The position numbers and the translations under genes were made by a program. A stretch of 12,741 nt of DNA from Acidimicrobiia bacterium (lineage in GTDB: Bacteria > Actinomycetota > Acidimicrobiia > Acidimicrobiales > Ilumatobacteraceae), in the NCBI GenBank assembly GCA_030425785.1, contig JAUHYJ010000040.1, forward strand, positions 1-12,741. Reading direction: 5' to 3'. The notes beneath the pieces were generated by a model. The model saw only the letters and a program-made list of their open reading frames with translations, was not told where the DNA came from and did not search any database. Below, piece by piece: positions 7,053 through 12,741 of this stretch; position 1 is the stretch's first letter; every line of letters begins with the position of its first letter.

Positions 7053-7931
7053 TCAGCGGTCGAACCGAGCCCCCGCGAGCAGCAGCGCGCCGGGGCGGGC
7101 TTCGATCGCGAGCGGCGTGTGCCCGACGCATTCGCCGTCGGCGTCGACGCGGACGGGCTGCTCGGCGTCGATCTCGATGCGGGCGCCGCGGAGCACCTGC
7201 ACGTCGGGATGACCGACGTGGCCGCCACTCCCCGCCTTCGGGAGGAGTCGCAGCATCGCGAAGCGCGTCGACGGTCCGATCAGCACCACGTCGAGGAGGC
7301 CGTCGCGGGCGTCGGCGTCGGGGGCGATCCGCATCCCGCCGCCGAACGTCGGGGTGTTGGCGACGCCGACGAGGTTCGGACGCACGTCGTGCGGCACACC
7401 GTCGACGGTGATCCGGAGCGCGTGCTCGCGCATCGTCGGGATCTCGAGCAGCGTGGCCACGGTGTACTTCGCGCTGCCCGGCGGCCAGCGCAGGCGCTCG
7501 GCGCGGATGGTCACGTCGACCGAGAGACCGAGCGTGGCGACGGTGGCCCCGTATCGACCACCGATCCGGAGCAGATCGACCCGTTCGGCGGGCCCGAGCG
7601 AGCGGTCGACCGCCTGGGGCACGTCGCGCGGCAACCCCATCGCCGCCGAGAAGTCGTTGCCCGAGCCGACCGGGACGACGCCGAACGCGACGCCGGTCTC
7701 GGCGACCACCTGCAGCGCCTGGTGCACCGTGCCGTCACCGCCGACGGCGACCAGTCGATCGGCACCGTCCCCGAGAGCGGCGCGCGCCCGGTCGGCAGCG
7801 ACGGCCGGCGAGTCGACCGCCACGCGTTCGACGTCGTAGCCGTGCCGCTCCGCCTCGGCGACCAGGCGCGCGGACGCCTCGTGCGCCGTGCCGCGGCCGG
7901 CGGCCGCGTTCTCCCACACGACGAGGTGCAT
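7053..7931 (-). CDS. Diacylglycerol/lipid kinase-fold protein (DagK/YegS/LCB5 family)
   Basis: A 292-aa soluble kinase of the family that phosphorylates diacylglycerol, sphingoid bases or related lipids with ATP. The nucleotide-binding GGDGTVHQAL (64-73) and GSGNDFSAAMG (89-99) motifs are intact. The C-terminal beta-sandwich shows NTPTFGGGMRIAPDA (192-206), DGLLDV (210-215) and the usual DGE (265-267). ATG 7931 is chosen since the Rossmann-like first strand (MHLVVWENAAAGRG) starts directly there and a TACGGT -10 box lies 8 bases upstream; the frame is open to 8204, but that part only mirrors the sulfatase on the other strand. It is divergent from the sulfatase gene and upstream of the dehalogenase-like gene, with which it may be co-transcribed. 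No metabolic link between the two is evident. Substrate lipid unknown. Confidence 0.9.
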   Translation of the reverse strand: MHLVVWENAAAGRGTAHEASARLVAEAERHGYDVERVAVDSPAVAADRARAALGDGADRLVAVGGDGTVHQALQVVAETGVAFGVVPVGSGNDFSAAMGLPRDVPQAVDRSLGPAERVDLLRIGGRYGATVATLGLSVDVTIRAERLRWPPGSAKYTVATLLEIPTMREHALRITVDGVPHDVRPNLVGVANTPTFGGGMRIAPDADARDGLLDVVLIGPSTRFAMLRLLPKAGSGGHVGHPDVQVLRGARIEIDAEQPVRVDADGECVGHTPLAIEARPGALLLAGARFDR

Positions 7932-7939
7932 GGCGCCAG

Positions 7940-7945
7940 ACCGTA
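7940..7945 (-). promoter_or_regulatory. -10 box of a leaderless promoter for the lipid kinase
   Basis: On the minus strand TACGGT is followed by 8 bases and the ATG at 7931, with no Shine-Dalgarno between. It lies in the 75-base divergent gap shared with the sulfatase. Confidence 0.45.
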
Positions 7946-8006
7946 CCGCCGACATCGGCGCCCCCGATGGACGAGCGCGCCGTCGCCCTCTGCCAGGATC
8001 ATGGCG

Positions 8007-9443
8007 ATGGCGTACGCACAGACACCGGTCGGCGACGAGCGCTGGTTCGCGAGTCGCGGCACCGGGCGGCCGGCGCGCCGGCCGAACATCGTGTTCGTGC
8101 TCGCCGACGACCTGGGCTGGGCCGACCTCGGCTGCTTCGGCTCGACCGAGATCGAGACGCCCAACCTCGACCGGCTCGCGGCCGAGGGCATCCGGTTCAC
8201 GCACGCCTACGCACCGTCACCCTGGTGCTCACCGACCCGGATCGCGCTCTACACCGGCCGCTACCCCGGCCGACTCGACGCCGGGCTCGAGGAACCGTTG
8301 CGGACGCGACAGGACGGCAACGGCATCCCGCACGACCATCCGACGCTCGCGTCGCTGCTCGTCGACGCGGGCTACACGACCGCGATGTTCGGCAAGTGGC
8401 ACTGCGGCTTCATGCCATGGTTCAGCCCGATGCGGTCGGGCTACCAGCGGTTCTTCGGCTGCATCGACGGCGCGATCGACTACCACGAGCACATCGGCAC
8501 GCTCGGCGAGCCCGACCTGTGGGACGGCGAGACACCGATCACCGAGGTCGGCTACTTCACCGACATGATCTCCGAGCGGGCTGCCGAGTGGATCGGCGAG
8601 CAGGGCGACGACCCGTACTACCTCCAGCTCAACTACACCGCACCGCACTGGCCGTGGGAGGGACGCGGGGACGCCGACGTCGGCGCCCGCATCCGCGCCG
8701 ACTTCGAGGCGCAGGACGGCCCCGATTCCTGGCCGCTGCTCCACTGGGACGGCGGCTCGCTGGCGAAGTACCGAGAGCTGGTCGAGACGATGGACGAGGG
8801 CATCGGCGTGGTGCTGGATGCGATCGCCGCGAGCGGCGCCGCCGAGGACACGATCGTCTGCTTCGCATCGGACAACGGCGGTGAGCGATGGTCGAAGAAC
8901 TGGCCGTTCGTCGGCGAGAAGGGCGACATCACCGAGGGCGGCATCCGGGTGCCGTTCATCCTGCGTTGGCCGGCCGCGGTCGACGGCGCCCAGGTCAGCG
9001 GTGAGCCGCACATCATGCTCGACTGGACGGCGACGCTGCTCGACGCCGCAGGGACGGTTCCCGACCCGGTGTACCCGCTCGACGGCCCGAGTCTGCTCCC
9101 GTGGCTCGTCGACGGCGCGGCCTACCCCGACCACGATCTGTACTGGCGCATCTCGTCGCAGAGCGCGATCCGTCGCGGCCCGTACAAGTTCGTCCGCAAC
9201 GACCGTGGACGGGCGCGGCTCGGCAACTGGCCGGTGCGTCCAGGTCGGTTCGAGCACCTGTACGACGTGACGGTCGACGGACGCGAAGCCGCGGACATCG
9301 CCCGTTTCCACCCCGACGTGGTCGACGAGCTGCGGCGTGCGCTCGACGCCCTGAACGACGCGATGCTCGCGTACCCGTCCGAGCATCCGGGCCTGCCTCG
9401 CCAAGCGACGCCGGCGTCACCGGCCGTCGGGCAGGCCGACTGA
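8007..9443 (+). CDS. Sulfatase (formylglycine type, arylsulfatase A-like), no signal peptide
   Basis: A 478-aa hydrolase of the alkaline-phosphatase superfamily that cleaves sulfate esters (some relatives cleave phosphonate or phosphodiester bonds). NIVFVLADDLGWADLG (27-42) supplies the metal pair Asp34/Asp35. CSPTR (74-78) is the Cys-type site converted to formylglycine, with Thr in place of the more usual Ser/Ala. FGKWHCG (128-134), TAPHWPW (211-217) and the second metal pair Asp289/Asn290 in SDNGG follow in the usual order, and GEKGDITEGGIRVPF (303-317) is typical of sulfatases. No signal peptide is visible, so the enzyme is probably cytoplasmic and acts on an imported compound. ATG 8007 is preferred over ATG 8001 because AGGA (7995-7998) then has an 8-base spacing. 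The modifying FGE is not in the window. The stop overlaps the HD gene start as TGATG. Confidence 0.9.
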   Translation: MAYAQTPVGDERWFASRGTGRPARRPNIVFVLADDLGWADLGCFGSTEIETPNLDRLAAEGIRFTHAYAPSPWCSPTRIALYTGRYPGRLDAGLEEPLRTRQDGNGIPHDHPTLASLLVDAGYTTAMFGKWHCGFMPWFSPMRSGYQRFFGCIDGAIDYHEHIGTLGEPDLWDGETPITEVGYFTDMISERAAEWIGEQGDDPYYLQLNYTAPHWPWEGRGDADVGARIRADFEAQDGPDSWPLLHWDGGSLAKYRELVETMDEGIGVVLDAIAASGAAEDTIVCFASDNGGERWSKNWPFVGEKGDITEGGIRVPFILRWPAAVDGAQVSGEPHIMLDWTATLLDAAGTVPDPVYPLDGPSLLPWLVDGAAYPDHDLYWRISSQSAIRRGPYKFVRNDRGRARLGNWPVRPGRFEHLYDVTVDGREAADIARFHPDVVDELRRALDALNDAMLAYPSEHPGLPRQATPASPAVGQAD

Positions 9444-10066
9444 TGCTGTTCACGGCGCCGGCCACGAAGCTCGTCGCGAACGAGGCGGTCGACGCACTCG
9501 TCGACGGCTGCCACTCGGCGGTCGCGGCGCACAGCCGGCGCAGCTTCCAGTTCGCCGCGGGGCTCGCCGCCGAGGACGGCGTCGAGCTCGACGAGGAGGT
9601 CCTGTGGCTCGGCACGGTGCTCCACGACATCGGGCTGTCACCCGCCGCCGACGGTGACGAGCGCTTCGAGGTGCGCGGCGCCAACCTCGTCCGCGAGCTG
9701 CTCAGCGACCACGGCATGGAGCGCGACCGCGTCGCGAACGTGTGGGACTGCATCGCGATGCACGCGTCGACGCCGCTCGCCCGCCACAAGTCCGCCGAGA
9801 CCCTCTAGGCGAACCTCGGCATCGCGCTCGACGTGCGCGGCGGTGGCCGCGACCGGCTCCCAGCCGACTTCGTGCGGGCCGTCCTCGACCGTTGGCCGCG
9901 CCGCGGCTTCGCGCGTGACTTCGAGCAGGTGCTGGCCGACGAGGTCCGCGCCCACCCCGGCTCGGTCCGCATGTCGTGGCTCGAGTCGGTGGCCACGGTG
10001 CACGTACACGGCTTCACGCCGACCGACTTCCTCGCCGGGCTGCGAGCGAGCGACGACTTCGTCTGA
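9443..10066 (+). pseudogene. HD-domain hydrolase, cyanamide-hydratase-like, interrupted by an in-frame TAG
   Basis: The frame starts at ATG 9443, overlapping the sulfatase stop by one base (TGATG), and should be translated by coupling. It carries HD-fold residues: His30 (AAHSRRSF), His61-Asp62 (LHDIGLS), His107 (AMHAST) and His115. The pattern AHSRRSF, FEVRGAN, the AMH helix and the RHKSAE segment resembles the fungal cyanamide-hydratase/bacterial HD family of about 200-215 aa. At codon 122 a TAG (9806-9808) ends the product at 121 aa. The same frame then continues as ANLGIALDVRGG... to a TGA at 10064-10066 and keeps family-like sequence, giving 207 aa if the TAG were sense. CAG (Gln) to TAG is the simplest single change. 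It could be a recent nonsense mutation, a base error, or stop readthrough. All visible metal residues precede the stop, but a truncated fold is unlikely to be stable. Confidence 0.75.
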
Positions 10067-10080
10067 CGGCGTCAGCCGTC
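10065..10080. terminator. Candidate bidirectional hairpin between convergent genes
   Basis: GACGGC (10065-10070), loop GTCA, GCCGTC (10075-10080) form a perfect 6-bp GC-rich stem. It spans the stop of the HD gene frame and the stop of the convergent regulator, which are only 5 bases apart. There is no T-run on either side, so intrinsic termination would be weak; the position is the main support. Confidence 0.35.
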
Positions 10081-10437
10081 GGGCGACTCGCCGCCGTGCG
10101 GCTGGTGCTGCAGGGCACCCAAGAGCTGCGAGATCTGGTGGTGCTCCTCGAGCGGGTGACGCAGGTGCAGCTCGTCGTCGACGGCGTAGTGGTTCCGGCG
10201 TCCACGCCGCTCACGGCGGAGATAGCCGTCACGCTCGAGGTCGTCGACGATCTGGAGCGCCGTCCGCTCGGTGACGCCGACGAGGTCGGCGATGTCACGC
10301 AGTCGCAGATCGGGCGTTCGGGCGATCGCCAGCAGGACGTGTGCGTGGTTCGTCAGGAACGTCCACGAGCGACCGCTCGGCTCGTCCGCACCGGTCCGGG
10401 CCACCTCGGCAGTGTACTCCTCCACGGGATCTGACAA
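10072..10437 (-). CDS. Winged-helix DNA-binding regulator (MarR/ArsR-like)
   Basis: A 121-aa protein with one recognisable DNA-binding domain. WTFLTNHAHVLLAIARTP (25-42) is followed by a helix-turn-helix, LRLRDIADLVGVTERTALQIV (44-64), and a basic wing, GYLRRERRGRRNHYAV (71-86). The C-terminus is His/Gln-rich (HHQISQLLGALQHQPHGG) and could help dimerise or bind a metal; this is a guess. The start is uncertain: the frame opens with TTG at 10437, 8 bases after a TATAGT box (a leaderless arrangement), while GTG at 10425 is a second choice; neither has a Shine-Dalgarno. It is divergent from the DabB-DabA gene and shares an AT-rich region with two palindromes, so control of that gene and of itself is likely by position. 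It is not the LysR-type CbbR known for many carbon-concentrating systems. Confidence 0.8.
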   Translation of the reverse strand: MSDPVEEYTAEVARTGADEPSGRSWTFLTNHAHVLLAIARTPDLRLRDIADLVGVTERTALQIVDDLERDGYLRRERRGRRNHYAVDDELHLRHPLEEHHQISQLLGALQHQPHGGESPDG

Positions 10438-10438
10438 G

Positions 10439-10449
10439 TAGTTTAACTA
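10439..10449. promoter_or_regulatory. Inverted repeat TAGTT-T-AACTA, candidate operator
   Basis: A perfect 5-bp inverted repeat around a single T. It overlaps the proposed -10 box (ACTATA on the plus strand, TATAGT on the minus strand, 10446-10451) and abuts the TTG start of the winged-helix regulator. Binding here could block the regulator's own promoter; this is inferred from position only. Confidence 0.4.
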
Positions 10450-10451
10450 TA
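10446..10451 (-). promoter_or_regulatory. -10 box of the regulator gene
   Basis: Minus-strand TATAGT, five of six bases of the TATAAT consensus, is followed by 8 bases and the TTG start at 10437. The transcript would be leaderless or nearly so. No -35 match is evident. Confidence 0.45.
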
Positions 10452-10453
10452 GA

Positions 10454-10470
10454 ATTGCATTTCATGTAAT
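10454..10470. promoter_or_regulatory. 17-base inverted repeat, candidate operator of the dab gene
   Basis: ATTGCAT-TTC-ATGTAAT: the 7-base arms are complementary at six of seven positions. It covers the candidate -35 element (TTGCAT, 10455-10460) of the plus-strand promoter and lies just beyond the regulator's -10 box, so one bound dimer could affect both genes. The size and symmetry suit a winged-helix dimer. Confidence 0.5.
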
Positions 10471-10484
10471 GGTCTGCGTATGTT
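10455..10484 (+). promoter_or_regulatory. Candidate sigma-70-type promoter of the dab fusion gene
   Basis: TTGCAT (10455-10460) and TATGTT (10479-10484) are separated by 18 bases, an acceptable spacing. They match three and four of six consensus bases. Transcription would start near 10491, immediately before ATG 10492 of a small upstream frame. This is one of the few AT-rich stretches in the window. Confidence 0.45.
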
Positions 10485-10491
10485 GTCCCTC

Positions 10492-10572
10492 ATGATCGCT
10501 CGCCCCACGACCGTTCGCCCGGACCGAATCGCCTCGGACGCACGCCCGGCCGACGAGGACGCCCCGTGCTGA
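10492..10572 (+). CDS. Possible 26-aa leader peptide overlapping the dab start
   Basis: ATG 10492 opens a 26-codon frame (MIARPTTVRPDRIASDARPA, then six more residues) ending in TGA 10570-10572. The stop overlaps the GTG CTG start of the DabB-DabA frame. The ATG lies 7 bases after the TATGTT -10 box, the same geometry as the leaderless genes in this window, so it would be the first codon of the message. Translation through it could deliver ribosomes to GTG 10566. The peptide is Arg/Asp/Pro-rich with no run of one amino acid that would suggest attenuation. It may equally be untranslated 5' leader. Confidence 0.3.
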   Translation: MIARPTTVRPDRIASDARPADEDAPC

Positions 10573-12741
10573 CCGTCGTCCTGCTCGTCGCGGTCCTCAC
10601 GCCGCTCGCAGCGACCGGTGCGGCGTCACTCGCCGGCGCACGTGTCGCTCTGACCGCCCGCATCTGCGTCGCGGCAACCGCGGTGGCGACGATCGCCGCC
10701 GCGGTGGCACTCGGTGCGACGGTGACCGCCGACGACGGCAACCCGAGCGTGGGGCTCGAACTCCCGACCGCGGCGGTGCTCGGCGTCGATCGCGCGACCG
10801 CGATGCTGCTCGTCGCCGTCGTCGGCACCGGCCTCGTGGTGGCCAGCTTCTCTCGTCGCTCGCTCGATGCGGGACACCACCGCACGCGGGGCTACTTCAC
10901 GGCGCTCGCCGCCGTGGTCACCGGGTCAGCGCTCGTCGTACTGCCCGGCGGACCGATGCCGCTCGTCGTCGGCTGGCTCGTCTCCGGGCATGCGCTCCTG
11001 CACCTGGCGGGCGGATGGGTCGACTCGACCGGCGCACGCCGTGCCCACCGCCGGGCGCGAGCGACCGTGATCGTCGGCGACGTGGCCCTCGTCGCCGGTG
11101 TGGCGATCGCCGTCGCCGTCGCCGGCCCCGCGGCGGTCGCCGCGCCCGCTGACACGATCGGCGAGCTCACGTCGGCATCGCTCGCCGGCATCGGCGGCCA
11201 CATGTTCGTCGCCGTCGCCGTCCTCGTCGCGGGCGCATCGAGGTCGGCACTCGTGCCGTTCCACCGATGGCTGACGGCCACGCTGTACGCGCCGACGCCC
11301 GTCTCGGCGCTCGTCCACGCCGGCTTCGTCAGCGGTGCCGGGCTCCTGCTCATCCGGTTCGCGGTCCCGTTCGTCCGCGCCGACGTCGCCGTCGTCGCCG
11401 CCATGGCGCTCGCGACCGCCACCATCGCACTCGGTGTCGGGGCCGCCCTCACCCGCCCCGACGCGAAGGGGGCGCTCGCCTGGTCGACCGTGGCGCAGAT
11501 GGCGTTCATGGTGCTGCAGTGCGCGGTCGGCGCATTCGCAGGCGCCGTGTTCCACATCATCGGTCACGGCATGTACAAAGCGGCGCTGTTCCTCGGGGTC
11601 GGCGACACCGTGGCCGCCACGTTGCGCTCACGCCGTGCGCCCCGGCGATCGACACCACTCGGCGTCGGCGTGCACGCGGCGGCAGCCGCCGCCATCGCCA
11701 CCGGTGCCGTGGCGCTCGGGCTCGTCGTCGGACCGACCGGACTCCAGACGGGTGAGTGGCTCGTGCTCGTCGTGTTCGCCTGGCTGGCGCTCGCCGCCGG
11801 CGCGCACGGCGCGCTCGGCACGACGTCGCTCGGACGCGGGGCTGCCGCGACGATCGCAGTCGCCGGGGCGGCGTTGGCCGCGGTCGCGTACTTCGCCGGC
11901 CTCGCCGCCACGAAGCGGTTCCTCGCACCGTCGTTCGAGACCGTCGAACCCGACACCACCGTGACCACGATCGGCGCCATCGTCGCCGTGACGGTGCTCG
12001 CGGCGCTCGCCGCATCGGTCGTCGCACCCGGCACGTCCGCCTCGGCGTGGCGGTCCGGCCTTCGCCACCGGGTGCAGCACTGGACCGAGGTCCGGGCGCC
12101 GCTCGATCTGTCGTCGGTGACGCCTGCCTCCTCGACCGCGCCGCCGGCCCACCGCCACGCCGAGGCGCCGAACGGCGACGACCGCGTCCAGGTCGCCGAG
12201 TTGCAGGCCAAGGTCGCGCGGGCGGTCGAGATCGTGGCGCCGATGTGGCCGCTGGCGTCGTTCGTCGCCGTCAACCCGCTGGGCGGGCTCGAACGGCAGA
12301 GCTTCGACGATGCGACCGCCGAGGCGCGGCGGTGGTCACGTGGCCGGACCCACCGGACGCTCGACCAGTTCCGAGCCGACCACGAACGCGGACTGAGCAC
12401 CAGCGACGATCTGGTCTACGCGGCCCACGAGCTGGCGATGGTCGCGTGCAGCCAGCCGCCGGTCGAGCTGCCCGGACGGGCGATCGACGCAGTCGAGGTC
12501 GTGCTCGCCGACCTCCTGCACGGGCCGTGCGCCGCGACGGTCCCCGAACCGCGCACGGCGCTCGAGCGGCGGTTCGGCCCGGACGCCGGCGACCTCGTCG
12601 GCATCGACGATCTCGTCGGCGAGTGGGTGGCCGGACACCTCGCACCCCCGACCTGGCCGCTCGAGGTTCCACCCGATGCCGGCCGGCACGCGTTCATCGC
12701 CACGGCGCGGCGCGACGCGATCGCCGTGGCCCGACGGCACC
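10566..12741 (+). CDS. DabB-DabA fusion: inorganic-carbon uptake protein (partial, C-terminus beyond window)
   Basis: One uninterrupted frame of 725 codons to the window end. Residues 1 to about 500 are a polytopic membrane domain of the NuoL/MrpA proton-channel family: SRSALVPFHRWL (225-236), then APTPVSALVHAG (242-253), KGALAWSTVAQM (301-312) and FHIIGHGMYKAALFLG (329-344). This is the DabB pattern, with HRW and Arg226 where NuoL has Lys. A Ser/Thr/Pro/Ala-rich linker (about 510-535) leads to a DUF2309/DabA start, with WPLASFVAVNPLGGLE (561-576) and DQFRADHERGLSTSDD. In known DAB systems DabA and DabB are two proteins: DabB is thought to pass protons and DabA, with a carbonic-anhydrase-like zinc site, to hydrate CO2 vectorially. 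The zinc ligands lie beyond the window. GTG 10566 has Shine-Dalgarno GAGGA (10555-10559), 6-base spacing. The divergent regulator is likely involved in its control. Confidence 0.85.
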   Translation, partial: MLTVVLLVAVLTPLAATGAASLAGARVALTARICVAATAVATIAAAVALGATVTADDGNPSVGLELPTAAVLGVDRATAMLLVAVVGTGLVVASFSRRSLDAGHHRTRGYFTALAAVVTGSALVVLPGGPMPLVVGWLVSGHALLHLAGGWVDSTGARRAHRRARATVIVGDVALVAGVAIAVAVAGPAAVAAPADTIGELTSASLAGIGGHMFVAVAVLVAGASRSALVPFHRWLTATLYAPTPVSALVHAGFVSGAGLLLIRFAVPFVRADVAVVAAMALATATIALGVGAALTRPDAKGALAWSTVAQMAFMVLQCAVGAFAGAVFHIIGHGMYKAALFLGVGDTVAATLRSRRAPRRSTPLGVGVHAAAAAAIATGAVALGLVVGPTGLQTGEWLVLVVFAWLALAAGAHGALGTTSLGRGAAATIAVAGAALAAVAYFAGLAATKRFLAPSFETVEPDTTVTTIGAIVAVTVLAALAASVVAPGTSASAWRSGLRHRVQHWTEVRAPLDLSSVTPASSTAPPAHRHAEAPNGDDRVQVAELQAKVARAVEIVAPMWPLASFVAVNPLGGLERQSFDDATAEARRWSRGRTHRTLDQFRADHERGLSTSDDLVYAAHELAMVACSQPPVELPGRAIDAVEVVLADLLHGPCAATVPEPRTALERRFGPDAGDLVGIDDLVGEWVAGHLAPPTWPLEVPPDAGRHAFIATARRDAIAVARRH

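Noticed and set aside
6759..8006. Long plus-strand extension upstream of the sulfatase start in the same frame
   Set aside because: It mirrors the lipid kinase and dehalogenase genes on the other strand, is Arg/Asp/His-rich, and shows no motif; the sulfatase has its own AGGA site and a family-like N-terminus at 8007.
9806..9808. TAG decoded as pyrrolysine or a recoded amino acid
   Set aside because: Only one such event is seen, with no suppressor tRNA or methylamine genes in the window; a simple nonsense mutation or base error is more likely.
10434..10485. AT-rich tract as a sign of a mobile element or attachment site
   Set aside because: There is no integrase, transposase or tRNA nearby, and promoter and operator function between divergent genes explains the composition.
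11564..12400. 278-codon minus-strand frame opposite the dab fusion
   Set aside because: Its Ala/Thr/Ser-rich product is the antisense of the membrane domain and linker; the plus frame carries the conserved DabB and DabA motifs.

Overview
The window is very GC-rich, densely packed DNA from a high-GC bacterium. The best guess is an actinomycete of the Acidimicrobiia/Ilumatobacter kind. This rests on the mycobacterial LldD2-type lactate dehydrogenase, the heavy use of GTG starts, and the repeated pattern of a TANNNT -10 box 7-8 bases before a start codon with no Shine-Dalgarno (leaderless transcripts). The assignment is an inference; there is no rRNA or other marker to confirm it. No tRNA, rRNA, insertion sequence or CRISPR array was seen, and no gene-free stretch exceeds 300 bases.

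Left part (1-2994), all on the minus strand: the N-terminal part of an MFS permease (gene runs off the left edge), an orphan MalK/UgpC-like ABC ATPase with no permease partner in view and with its switch histidine replaced, and an LldD2-like FMN-dependent L-lactate/2-hydroxy-acid dehydrogenase. Divergent from it (3142-4889, plus strand) lies a translationally coupled pair: a TauD/TfdA-type Fe(II)/2-oxoglutarate dioxygenase and a class II aldolase/adducin-family protein, overlapping by ATGA.

Middle part (4906-7931), minus strand: a reductive-dehalogenase homologue of about 700 aa with two C-terminal [4Fe-4S] motifs and a visible internal duplication, preceded by a diacylglycerol/lipid kinase-fold gene. 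A divergent promoter region then leads to the plus strand: an FGly-type sulfatase without a signal peptide (8007-9443), overlapped at TGATG by an HD-domain protein of the cyanamide-hydratase-like type, which is broken by a single in-frame TAG (9806-9808) although the frame stays open and family-like to 10066.

Right part: a small winged-helix regulator (10072-10437, minus) is separated by an unusually AT-rich 128-base divergent region with two inverted repeats from a large plus-strand reading frame that leaves the window. That frame, 725 codons so far with no stop, is a DabB-like (NuoL-like proton channel) domain joined directly to a DabA (DUF2309) domain. It is apparently a single-chain version of the two-subunit DAB inorganic-carbon uptake system. 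This fusion, with its dedicated-looking regulator and palindromic control region, is the most interesting system in the window. The remaining genes read as a mixed accessory catabolic region handling hydroxy acids, oxygenations, dehalogenation and sulfate esters; no single pathway is proven.
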